Shown in pieces: positions 34,924 to 46,100 of a stretch of DNA of 64,000 nucleotides (positions are counted from its first letter, which is position 1; every line of letters begins with the position of its first letter). The position numbers and the translations under genes were made by a program. This DNA is from Plantago ovata (Eukaryota; Streptophyta; Magnoliopsida; Lamiales; Plantaginaceae). The stretch spans positions 13,667,745 through 13,731,744 of the forward strand of contig CM051456.1 in NCBI GenBank assembly GCA_028274465.1, read 5' to 3'. The notes beneath the pieces are model-generated. The model saw only the letters and a program-made list of their open reading frames with translations. It was not told where the DNA came from and did no database searches.

Positions 34924-36121
34924 ATGAAAAGAGAGAAACTGAAAGCCAAGAGGCGAAAATTGGAGGAGTTTGATCCATTTCCGCCATGGATAGACCTCCC
35001 AGAGGATCTGACACTAAACATCCTGCATCGTTTGGGGGCTGTAGAAATACTTGAGAATGCACAGAAAGTATGCACTACCTGGCTAAAGTTATGCAAAGAC
35101 CCCGAGATGTGGCGAGTCATTGACATGGGAATAGAGAGTTACGAAGTTGACGAACGATACAAACTCTGGGACATGTGCTATGAAGCTCTCAAACGCAGCC
35201 AGGGACAATTGATTGATTTTATCATCGTCTATTTTGGTAACAAGCAACTGCTTTACCAAACAAGTAAGTTGCTTTTTCCAATTCTAATTTTGCCTCCATT
35301 TTCTGTAAAAGTTACAGATCGTTGTGTTTGGTAAAACGTTGTAACTTGTAAGTTACCAAATTGATTGAGTTACTTTTATTATGGAGATTTGTTCTTAGTC
35401 TTTAGTTATCACCTTTGTGTGATATTGATGTGGTTAATGAACTTTATCTTCCCGGAATTATTTATTTTTCCTGAATCCTGACATAACATGTCTGTTTAAC
35501 AGAAGCAAGCAGCTAACACGTCTTAGAATTACGTCATGCTATGGCATATATATCAGGCAAGCGTTTGTATGAACAAGTTACAGACTATCCATTGCTGGAA
35601 GAGTTGCATCTCTTTGATATGGAAACAACTGTCTCTGCCGGAAATGTCGAACAAATTGGTCTTGCATGCCCTATGTTGAAGTCATTCACATTTAATGAGG
35701 TTGCATACCGTGGTTCTATTAAAGCAGACGCATTAGCACTTGCAGTTTCAAAAGGTATGCCTGGTTTGCTTCATCTCACACTTTGTGGGAATAAGATGAC
35801 GAACAAAGGTCTAAAAGCCATTCTTGATGGCTGTCCTCACCTTGAATCACTTGATCTCCGGGAGTGCTTTAATGTTGACCTGGAAGATGGTGGTATTGGG
35901 ACTAGATGCTCTCACCAGATAAAATACCTGAGACGGCCATCAGATTCTATAGCTGATGATTATTGGACCCCTATTTGTGATCCTAACAGGCTATGGGTAA
36001 CTATTATGCACGTAGATATGATAATGAACCTGATCATAGTGATCCTTACATCTTCAACGATCCCTACTCCTCAGATTCTAATTACTGCGGCCCAGATATG
36101 GACCACTGTTACGACGAATAG
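34924..36121 (+). pseudogene. F-box/LRR protein (SKIP19-like), copy 2, with apparent frameshifts
   Basis: Exon 1 (34924 to about 35263) is open and holds a clear F-box: FPPWIDLPEDLTLNILHRLG, then KVCTTWLKLCKDPEMWRVID. Exon 2 (about 35513-36121) encodes the LRR part (YPLLEELHLFDMETTVSAG, LTLCGNKMTNKGLKAILDG, HLESLDLRECFNVDLEDGG). Three problems are visible against copy 1 and the family. The donor side of exon 1 is one base shorter, so the usual splice puts a TAA after about four codons. An extra ATAT in TGCTATGGCATATATATCAGG shifts the LRYGIS-type segment near 35541. The acidic tail (DPYIFNDPYSSDSN) is out of frame with the LRR part after about 35990. An F-box-only product or a product from an internal start at 35541 is possible. 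SKIP19-like proteins act in SCF ubiquitin ligases. Confidence 0.75.
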
Positions 36122-37061
36122 TGTTTCTGTCTTTGATCACCTAGTGTCATTAGTCAATGTTGTCGCCATTAGTGTGTCTGTCTTTAAGTTTTTTTTATTA
36201 AAGATATTTGCTATTTGCTTACCTCTGCAGATATAGTTATTTCCTGCTATGTATTTTCATCTATACATTGGGCAATTCACCAGGCCCCTTCCTGCTTGTT
36301 TTCTTCTCTGTTATCACTAACTAATGTTTCCTTTTCATAAGAGTCCTATTCCTGTTGACGTTAGATATTGCATTCGTACCTGTGGCTTCGTGCATTTTAC
36401 GAAACAGAATGAGTTCTTTTCGAGATTCTGCTTGTCCTGACTGCTGAACAATTGTCTCTGAGATTGCTTTAATATGCTTATAACATGCTTTTGTTGAACT
36501 ATTTTCACCAGAAAGTTCATGAAGAATTAGTAAAGAGTTTGAGGTAACTAGGCAAGAAAGTAAGAACTTTCTACATGGTCTTACAAACCTCAAATCTAGT
36601 TTGTTCCAAAAAGCTACTTTTTTGTCTGATCAACAGCATCAAATTAAAATAAAGTAGGATTTTGGTTCCAAAGTTGAATTAAAGAGGGCATCTTATACTT
36701 ATTCCTAAGAGTTAACCAAACTAGCACTAATTATAGTAATCTTGGACAACTTTATATCTTGGGCTTGAAGGGCTGGGACATATTCCTCCACCAAAATCGT
36801 GAAGCTGTTTTCACCTTTTCTCCAGATCTCTCATTAATGGCAGTCAAGATAACTCTAACCACAAAAGTGATGACTTTAACGTCGACGTTATCATATACAC
36901 TTCATCTTCTTTATTCTCTCTGTTCACTTTTTTTTATTCTCCATATTCTATCTCCACATTGCAGTGGAAATGGAATATAAACACACACACTCACACTTTT
37001 CTGTGTTTACACCTCAAACCAATTCCCCTGCCGGTGATAACACAACACTCCGGAGAGCTCA
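36122..37061 (+). other. F-box 3' flank and DUF630/632 gene promoter region
   Basis: The left part repeats the 3' flank of the F-box copies (to about 36545). Pyrimidine-rich 36890-36960 lies before the start of the DUF630/632 gene. No certain TATA box was chosen. Confidence 0.4.
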
Positions 37062-39839
37062 ATGGGCTGTACGCAATCGAGAATCGAAAATGAAGAGACT
37101 GTTCACCGATGTAAGGAACGGAAGCTCTACATGGACCGAGCCGTCATGGCCCGGAACAAGTTCTCTTCTGCTCACTCTGCCACTGCTGTCTCCTTGAAAA
37201 ATACTGGAGCCGCACTCAGCGACTTCGCCCAAGGGGAGGTTGTGGTTGCCACTCCCGCCGGTGTTGCTGCTAATGCTGTGCCTTCTTATGAGAACTTCAT
37301 TCGCCCTCCCCCGCCTTTACCACCTTCCTTTTCCAAGACGGCCTCCCCAGTCCACCACAATGCCACCGGGGTGGAATTTGAGATACCTCAGTCCGAACAT
37401 CACCATGTGGAGCCGATCATAGAAGAGGATGAAGAAGAAAATGAAGAGGACGATGACTATGTTGATGATGATGACATGGAGAGCGATCCTGATCACGGAT
37501 TACAGCAACATAGTTCTAGCCGTAAGTTATTGTGTGTAACTCCTTCTTAAAAATGCTATCACTTCCTCTTAAATAATCAGAATCATTTGCAAACAGGCAT
37601 TAAAAATGAGCATAAGGCGCCCCCTCCGATGCCGGAGAATAAGGGAGTGTCCTGGGATTACTTCTTTGATGTGGATCATGTCCCCAAGCCAATGCTTTCG
37701 GTGCCCGAAAAAAACCGTAGGGTGGAGGTACTCGATGAAAAGTCTAAAACAAGAGAAGTTGATGGAGAGAGTGAGAAGGCTGTGCCAGAGGTTGTTAATG
37801 AACGTCCATCCCGGCAACTGCCAGACGTAGCAATAGTGACTCCCAAAGTTGTGAAGAGAGTGAAAATGGTGGTTCCGGTGGAGCCAAAAAGGAAGAGTGG
37901 GGTTAGTAACTTGAACTTGGTGCAAATATTTATCGAGCTTGATGATTGCTTTCTTAAGGCTTCGGAAAGTGCTCATGAGGTTTCTCGCCTTCTGGAGGCA
38001 ACACGGTTGCATTATCACTCAAACTTTGCAGATAAAAGAGGTACAGAAAATTTTCTGTACTAGTCCTTTATTGGTAATGGATTTGGTATTATATATATGT
38101 CATGTTGACTTTCAGTTCTAAGTATACTGGACCTGCAGGGTATATTAATCATTCTGAGAAAGTGATGCGCGCCATCACATGGAATAAGTCCTTCATTGGT
38201 TTACACGGTGTCGATGATGGGATGGATGACTTTGACTCAGAGGAGCATGAAACACATGCTACCGTGCTGGACAAGATGCTGGCATGGGAAAAGAAGCTTT
38301 TCGAAGAAGTCAAGGTAATAATCATCTTGTGTCAATTGCGGCTAACATATATTTTAAGATTTACCAGGAAGTTGTGTTCTGTTCGGGCAGAGTTCTTTGT
38401 ATTTGATAGGATTTATCAGTATTCTGTTAGGTGATTGCATATTTGCATTGTATTGATTGTGTTGTTCAGATTCTATTGTTTAATATTTGGTGTTCAACAG
38501 GCAGGGGAACAGATGAAACTTACATACCGAAAGAAGGTAGCAAAGTTGAACAAGATGAAAAGGCGAGGCTTGAACATGGAAGCGTTAGAGAGAATGAAAG
38601 CGGCTGTTAGCCACCTACATACAAGATACATAGTTGATATGCAAACTATGGAGAACACTGTTTCTGAAATAAATCGCTTGCGAGATGAACAATTGTATCC
38701 AAAACTTGTTGCCCTTGTCAATGAGTAAGTTCTAGTGCACTTCTTTGTTCACCAGTACATTTGCTCTTCCTGATACTTCACAGTTCACTAGATCTAGTGT
38801 ACCACTTTGCGTTTGTTTTCCTGAAAATGCATCAGTTACTTGCTTCTTTGCTTCCTGGACTTAACTGATTTTCTTTCTACTATAAAAACAATAGGCCAGT
38901 TTTGGTTGTAATATCATCATACTGTCCTGATTTGCATTCCATAAGTTTGTTAGGAATATATAGCATGTATCTCAGTATATGTTCTTAGCTTGTACTGTAA
39001 TTGTGTCTGCGTATATAATCTAATGAAACGAGTGTCACAGGATGGCTGCAATGTGGGAAACAATGAGATTACACCATCAGAGCCAATGCAAGATAGTACA
39101 AGCATTGAGACTATTGGACATCAATCAATCTTCGAAAGAAACCACTGATGACCACCATGAGCAGACACGCCAATTGTGTGGCGTCGTTCAAGAATGGCAT
39201 ACAAATTTCAGCGAACTCATGACACAAAAAAAGGACTATATCAAAGCACTCACTAGCTGGTTGAAGCTGAATCTTGTTCCTATGGATACACACAGTAAAG
39301 AGAAGGTATCGTCTCCTAACAGACGTAAATTCCCTCCTATACAGACTCTCCTGCACACATGGCATGATCAACTCGAAAAGCTTCCAGATGAGCCTGCAAA
39401 AGTGAGTATTAGCAATTTTGCTGAGTTAATAAACACTATATGGCAATATCAAAAGGAGGAACTGGAATACAGAAAAAGATGTGATGATTCCAGGAAAGAC
39501 CTTGTTAGAAAGACCCGGGATTTTGAGCATTGGTACAACAAGTATACGCAGCAGATCAAGAAAACGCCTCAAGGTGAAACTGGTCAGGATAGGGTGCTTG
39601 ATAAAGATCTCATTGCTGAACATCAGCTGCCAGTGGAAGCAGCTAAGCAGAAATTGGAAGAGGATGAGGAAGAGTATCAGGCGCAATGTGTTCATGTTCG
39701 GGAGAAGTCGCTTATGAGCCTGAAAAGCGGATTGCCTGAACTTTTTCGGGCAATTTCAGATTTTTCGCTTGCTTGCTCGGATATGTACAGTAACTTAAGG
39801 TCCATTGCACACTCACAGAACAGGAAGGATGTTAGGTGA
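37062..39839 (+). CDS. DUF630/DUF632 protein (NRG2 / REL-type), complete
   Basis: Five coding exons (37062-37521, 37597-38040, 38139-38314, 38501-38724, 39041-39839) join in frame with GT/AG borders and give 700 residues. The N-terminus MGCTQSRIENEETVHRCKER is the DUF630 start and carries a glycine-2/cysteine-3 myristoylation and palmitoylation signal, so membrane attachment is likely. Next come a proline-rich part (RPPPPLPPSFSK, about residue 80-95), a strongly acidic stretch (about 117-145) and the WDYFFDVD motif (about 170). DUF632 starts near residue 262 (LVQIFIELDDCFLKASESAH) and continues to the end through long coiled-coil-like helices. Family members act in nitrate signalling (NRG2) and leaf form (REL). 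This is the only intact copy; decayed copies lie at 28.1 and 41.7 kb. The start is chosen because of the invariant MGC sequence. Confidence 0.93.
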
Positions 39840-40007
39840 AGTAATATTTCTTGAAGTTATGGTTTTTTTACCTTCTGATCTGTATATTTACAAAATTTTG
39901 GCATATGTTAAATTGAATGTAATTGTAATCATGTATGTATTGAAACTGTTTATTGTTCTAAGCATATTTTTGCAGATAATTTACCTCACAGTTCTAAAAA
40001 ATTATAG

Positions 40008-40062
40008 TGCAACACATTGTAACCAAAAAGTCACGGGTTCAATTCTCCGTAATGGATGATAA
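40008..40062 (+). repeat. tRNA-like B-box remnant
   Basis: TCACGGGTTCAATTCTCCGT resembles a tRNA T-arm/B box and is preceded by TGTAACCAAAAAG. There is no matching acceptor stem or D-arm, so it is probably a SINE remnant and not a tRNA gene. Confidence 0.35.
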
Positions 40063-40550
40063 AGACCTAGAAATCTAAAATGTTATAGAAATGTATCATT
40101 TCGTTAGTTCATTAATTTTTAATTACATCATGTAAAATTGTAATATATGAAAAAAATTAAAAAATTAAAAAAGAAACTGAGCATTTTGTCTACTTAAATT
40201 TGCTCTTGTACAAATTCCCCCCACCTACACACACACCACCCCCACCCCCTGTGTGGGATGTGCCCTGAAATTTGACCTTTGGTGCGATTTGCCCCATAGA
40301 TTTTAATATGGTGCTAGCTATTTCTTTCGTAAAGTGTACAGTATGTTTATGTTTAATAGTGATAACTCATTTCGAATTTAAAATTTGGAGATAAAATTGT
40401 ACAACTACGAAGTATAAACTTTACGATGCAAATTGCATAAAATTCTAATTTTAGGTGCCAATTACACACATGAAAATTCTAACAATTAAAAAAGAAATTC
40501 ACATTCAATATCATTCTGATCCATTTTAAACTCCCTATTTTTTAACTTTG

Positions 40551-40797
40551 TCCACACTTTGCTTCAAATTATACCGTCACAAAATATAATAAAATTATAT
40601 TATGAAATAAAATTATATTATGAAATAAAATTAAGTATATTTTCTAACATAAATTTATTATATATACTAATAATATATAATTTAGAAATAATTTGTGTTT
40701 AAAGTTTGCAAAAATATAATTATAGAAAATTTATTAAGTCCACACTTTGCTTCAAATTATACCGTCACAAAATATAATAAAATTATATTATGAAATG
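40551..40797. repeat. Direct repeat of about 58 bp before the SET fragment
   Basis: CCACACTTTGCTTCAAATTA continuing TACCGTCACAAAATATAATA and AAATTATATTATGAAAT occurs at 40551-40609 and again at 40739-40796. The second copy directly abuts the SET-domain fragment. The unit between them is AT-rich. Confidence 0.9.
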
Positions 40798-41315
40798 GTG
40801 GTAGCATTCCCTTCAATTATAAGGGTGGAATTGCAATCCCACCAGAAAAGTCTGTGATTCGCAAATGTGGGCCTTGGTGTAAATGTCCTCCTACTTGCAA
40901 GAACAGAGTGAGCCAAAATGGTCTCAAATATCAGCTTGAGGTATTTAAGACTGAATCCACGGAGTGGGGTTTAAGATGTCGCGGTTATATTAGAGCCGGA
41001 AGTTTTGCATGTGAGTATGTTGGCGAATGGGGGTTGGGAGAGGAAACAACCAATAAAGGTGAATATACATTGGATATTTCGAATGGTGATGGTGTTTATA
41101 TCGATGCTACAAAGTATGGAAATATCGGGAGATTTATCGCTGACAGTTCGACCCCTAACCTGTATGCACAAGAAGTTCTTTATGATCATGGTGATGTGAG
41201 GAATGAGGATGCCACATATTATGTTCTTTGCCAGCAAGAACATTCCTCCTCGGAAGCAACTGACGTGCAACTACAGGAGTACCTAGCATTTGCTTTGACC
41301 TTAAAGCAGTCTTGA
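40794..41315 (+). pseudogene. SUVH-type histone methyltransferase fragment (pre-SET/SET)
   Basis: The frame, open from about 40794 to the stop at 41315, encodes NGGSIPFNYKGGIAIPPEK, then the end of the pre-SET zinc cluster (IRKCGPWCKCPPTCKNRVSQ), and the start of the SET domain (LEVFKTESTEWGLRCRGYIR, FACEYVGEW). The later motif reads YGNIGRFIADSSTPNLYAQ where SUVH proteins have the NHSC-containing cofactor-binding sequence, so key residues are lost. The C-terminal half of SET and the post-SET cysteines are missing, replaced by unrelated residues. SUVH proteins methylate histone H3 lysine 9; this fragment cannot. There is no ATG in frame at its start and no SRA domain upstream. It is a captured or duplicated remnant. 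Confidence 0.85.
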
Positions 41316-41683
41316 GTGGGTTTGGATCTGAACTTGTTTTCCTGAATCACCATTTACAGCTGCCTATTATGCTGGATCTTGAGATTTCCAATGTTGTTTA
41401 AGTTTCATTAGCAACTCAGCTGAATTTTCTGGTTTAATTCTATATACTAATTGCCTTTTGTTCGTATGTTACAGCTTGAGCTTTACTTTATCGTTGTCTA
41501 CTTTCCTTTTTGAAATTCTTTTAGATGATTGCATGTCAACTTACTGAAAAAGGATGAAATGCTGTAGCTAGTGTTGGCTGGAGTTCTTTCTAGTTTAATC
41601 TGTTTGACGATTGCGTTCTATTTTGTGTATGTGGTACACTAGTTGAACACCAAGTGTGGTACACTATTTTGTGTATGGTGTTC

Positions 41684-42150
41684 AACAGACAGGGAAACTT
41701 ATGTACCAAGAGAAGGTAGTACGGTTGGTAAGATGAAATGCTAGGCCTGGACGTAGAGGCGTTAGAGAGAATGAAAGCAACTGTTAGCCATCTACATACA
41801 AGATGCAGTATATGGACAACACAGTTTCTGAAATTAACAACTCTATCCAAAACTTGTTGCTCGTTGTGAATGAGTAAGTCCTTGTGCTTAGTTTGATCTA
41901 GTGTTAGAATCGTATCTAATTGTGTGTCTTTTCCTGAAAAAAGCATGAATACTTCTCTGCTTCTCGGACTTGCCTGTTTTTTCCTTACTATAAGGAATGG
42001 GGCAGTTTTGGACCTTTTGGTTAAAATATCATCATATTGTCATGATTTGTTTGCCATATTTTTATTAGGAGTGCATAGCATGTTCTTAGCTTGTATGGCA
42101 TCAATTGTGTCTGCGTGTAATAATCTAAACGGAACGAGTGTTATAGAAAA
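41684..42150 (+). pseudogene. Stray copy of DUF630/632 exon 4 and intron 4
   Basis: 41684-41876 matches exon 4 of the gene at 37062 (GAATGAAAGCAACTGTTAGC, CATCTACATACAAGATG) with internal deletions and a stop, and ends at the same donor (AATGAGTAAGT). 41880-42150 then matches intron 4 as far as its acceptor end (GTGTCTGCGTGTAATAATCT, ACGAGTGTTATAG). Exon 5 does not follow. Confidence 0.85.
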
Positions 42151-42179
42151 GGGGAGATCGTTCGTGGTCGTGATCTACA

Positions 42180-42450
42180 ACAACAAACATCAGAAAGTTG
42201 GTCATCGAAAGGGGAAAATAGAATCGGAACTAGGATTACATGAAAGCATCTTCATTCATCATTGTTAAAGGCAGATATCAGAAAACTCATCATCGAACGG
42301 GGATGAATAGAGTCAAAATTAGAATTACGGAAAAGCATTTGTATTCATCAATGTTAAAAGACAAACATTAAAAAGTTCATCATCAAGCAGGGAAGAACAA
42401 AATCAGAAGTAGGTTTACAAGAAAGTATCTTCGTTCATCAGCACTAAAGT
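42180..42450. repeat. Three degenerate tandem units of about 85 bp
   Basis: Each unit has an ACAAACATCAGAAAGTT-like start, a TCATCGAAAGGGGAAAATAG-like middle and an AAGCATCTTCATTCATCA-like end. Copies start near 42183, 42272 and 42360. Confidence 0.75.
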
Positions 42451-43094
42451 AAATCGTAAATAATGGGCAAAGCCCTGCAATAGTAATAAATAATGGCCCA
42501 GGCTTTTATTAGATTGCAATTTATGTACTCGTATTTTGCAAGTTACCATACTTAAAACTTATCTCGTGGTTTATATAATCTTCTAGAGTGAGTGATTTGT
42601 TTTGTATTTAATTTAACTTATCTTTTTTAGAGCAAAAGACCATATATTTCAAACAAAGAATCAGGTTACATCCGATTTTTTAAAAGTCAAATTCGAAGAG
42701 CCATACCACGTCATGTGCTAAAAGGTGAGCACAAGATTATCTCTTTTTAATGTTGTAAGATAATTCTTTTAACCATAAAAATCATCAATTTTTTAGTTAC
42801 CCATTCACGTTAAATGGTAAATACTAAAATACCCAATGGATCTCTCGCAATTTATTTCTTTTTTAATAAAAGAAAGAAATACAAGCGGTTAGATTAGTTC
42901 TTCTATGATAAAATAAAAATCATTTATTAATATGATTGAGTAGACTACGACCCTGGCTAAGGATCTGCGCGTGGGTCCCAGCGAGCTCCTTCTTCCTTTT
43001 CTCCCTATCCAGCCTCCATGGTCAAATGACTCAAATTGAGCTCAGCTCGTCCCGTCTCTGTGAATCGCTCGACGTTTCTATCTCCGCTCTGCAC
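42451..43094. other. Intergenic, upstream of the LEA_2 gene
   Basis: No gene is seen. The last part is the promoter of the gene at 43160. Confidence 0.4.
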
Positions 43095-43102
43095 CTATAA
43101 AT
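43095..43102 (+). promoter_or_regulatory. TATA box of the LEA_2 gene
   Basis: CTATAAAT lies 65 bp before the ATG at 43160, followed by a CA-rich leader (ACACAGCACATACATATAC). Confidence 0.65.
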
Positions 43103-43159
43103 TAAAATATACACAGCACATACATATACACACAGATACAGACTGTAGCATACACAATC

Positions 43160-46100
43160 ATGACTGCCACCAATAAACACTACGACACGCAGTCGTCTCA
43201 GCAGCAACCTCTCCTCCCTGAACCCCAATACGTCATCGTCCTCCCTTCCTACAACCACCACAACCACCGCCTCTTCCGCAAGTCCTGGCGCCGCGGCATC
43301 TCCTGCTGCGCCATCACTTTCCTCTTCCTCGTCGCCGCCGCCTACCTATTCTGGCCATCTCACCCCGAACTCTCCGTCGTTCGTCTCGATCTCGACACCA
43401 TCAGATTCCACACCAGCTCCAAAATCTCCCTCGATTTGACCTTAGACCTCACGATCAAGGTTCGGAACAGAGACTTTTACTCGCTCGATTACGATTCGCT
43501 GGTCGTGGCGATCGGATACAGGGGGAAGAGGCTAGGGTTTGTGACCTCTGGCGGTGGGCATGTGAAAGCGCGTGGGTCGTCTTATGTGAATGCCACGCTC
43601 CAGATGGATGGAGTGGAGGTTTTGAGCGACGCGATTTTGCTGCTGGAGGATTTGGCTAGAGGTGCGATTACTTTTGATACTGCGTCGGAGATGACCGGGA
43701 GGATTGGACTTTACTTGTTTGACTTGCCTATCAAGGTATGATCAAATACCAACTTGCTCTTTACTATTTTACAATTGTTGTTTATTTAAGTAATTATGTG
43801 TGAATTATGATATTAGTAGCTGTCGTGGTAATCGTAGTATTTCTAATGTATGTGATAGTTTGTTAATCCCCAGCAACCAAAATGCAGACTAGTTTATGCT
43901 CGTACCTCAATGGAATATGCAAAATCTGTGTATTCACTGGTTGGGGATAGAGGAGAATGTTGTTTTAGTTGTTCTTGATGTGGCTTATAGGCAATGAAGA
44001 AATTCTCGTACGCGAATTAGCATAGATGAAGCATTAATAGTTTAATACTTGCGGAAGCCTTTGCAGTTATAACTTACTCATGTTGCATTTACGGCGCTGA
44101 CTATACACCTTTCTTTACTAGCTGCTTTTTACTTTGATAAGTCGTAGTAAGGCAAATAGGTCTGTCTACTTGGGTTCCTGTTAACCTATTCCAGCATCTT
44201 TTTCGCCTTCATGTTATAAAAGGTGCAAGAGTACAATTTCTTCTCATCATATGGAAAACAGTTTGGCAAATATCTTATGCATTTGCATGTGGACCTACGT
44301 ATCCCGATATGAATTCCTACTGATACGGGGATATGTGAAGCTTCAAAAATCAAGATACTATACGTCAAGGATGCATTTAATATTTTGTACTACTTTTATA
44401 TATATACATTCAAATACGTCTAATAGTTTCCTAGAATAATGTATACTGTGCATGACTTTGCAACTAAATGCATGAGATGGAACCACATAAACCAATATAT
44501 CTGAAATTAATTCATGAATTAATTACTGGGACGTAGGAGCTTGATGTAGCAAAAACTATGAGAGTTCATCACCAAAGACTTGGGAGGTTGATGCACCAAA
44601 AAACTGCAAAACAAAACAACATAATTACAAATAAAAAATTAAAAAACTCCACGATGACACCCACAGGCCACAAACACATCATTACCTGTGCAAAAAAAAC
44701 ATGTATGACTTTCTTCGTTGCATAAGTGGTGATGTCTTTGTGGCTGTCGTCATTGTGCTTTTAATTTGTAATGTTGTTTGGCTTTTCTACTGTATATTTT
44801 CTTAAATGTTGTAAATTGGAACAACATTGTTTTTGGTCCATGCAGTACCTCATAAGAAGCCCACAGTAATTAATTCATGAATCACTTTTCCAGTTTATTG
44901 TTAGTTTGGTTTATTTCACATGTCATGCATTCGACTGCACTGCCTATGTACGCCTACTTATAACTGACCTAATTTACTCATGGCGCGTTTAGCAGACTAT
45001 ACTTTCCCAGCCAAACTCATAAAGTCTTATCTTTCTTTATTTAGCTGTTTTGTATTTTTCTTTTCTTTTTTTTTTACTTTGATTAGTTGTATAGTAGTTC
45101 GGTCCGGGTTTACTATTAACCACCGTATTAACTATACTATTAGCTCCAATAGAATTTTGACACTTGTCCTCACCAAATATTAGTACTTTCTACGCTTTCT
45201 GTGTTCGTTCAGTTCGTGCAAATTGGAAAAGAAAAAAGAAAAATTCCGGCAAAAAACTCTGCTTCCCCAGCGGCGTAAAAACTCATCCACGGAAATGATC
45301 ATTGTCCGGATTCTACAATAGGGATTCAACTCCTTGCCCATTCTCCTCCCTGAATCAGCAAAACAACTCCGAATGAATGCTTTGGCACTGGGAACAGAGA
45401 ACCCCCAGCAGTCCCAAACACCCAATGGTTATGATTATGAATCTGCAATCTTTAATTGTGCTTTAATCTGAAATTTAATTTGTCTTCCTTATGTTGATTT
45501 TACTGAACTTAAGACAACTCTGTGTAATTTAGTGGTTTTCTTTTCTCCCCACTAAAAGCAAATTGTTAAAGAGAATTACTTTGAACGTTTGATTCCAAAA
45601 AACAAAAAATAGTTTTATATACTAAATTCGCATTGTGCACACTGCAGAGTTAGTGACTTCGATATCAGTTAATTAAACTTTGTTCTTAGTCGAAGCCACT
45701 AAATTGGGGCTATTCGGATCCTCGGTACTCAGTGTCGGATAATTTGGGGCTGTTCTTCAGGGAGGACGGCGACGAGTACGCCGCCATGGAAGAGGGATTT
45801 TCTTGCCGCTGTTGCCATTCTTGCCGGAATTCTTCTTTCTTTTTTCCTATTTGCGTGATTGGAGTCTGGAACGAACTGAAAGTTTGAAACGAACACAGAA
45901 AAGCGTTGAAACTACTAATAATTGGCCAGGACACGTCTCAAAATACTATTGGAGCTAATAGTATAGTTAATACGGTGGCTAATAGCCTAATAGTAAACCC
46001 AGGTCGATAATAATTCCCAAGATGCATAACTTCGCAATTAAATGCAGGAGATGTAAGGAAAGTAGGAAACCACATAAAACATTATATCTGAAATTGATTA

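Noticed and set aside
37240-37422. Alternative frames inside DUF630/632 exon 1 and other exons
   Set aside because: They are shadow frames of the coding sequence; the chosen frame joins all five exons and matches the family.
40008-40062. Possible tRNA gene from a GGGTTCAATTC box
   Set aside because: There is no cloverleaf: the acceptor stem, D-arm and anticodon arm do not pair. It is better explained as a SINE relic.
40854-41315. SET protein starting at 40854 as an intact gene
   Set aside because: The codon there is GTG, the homology continues upstream of it, and half of the SET domain is missing.
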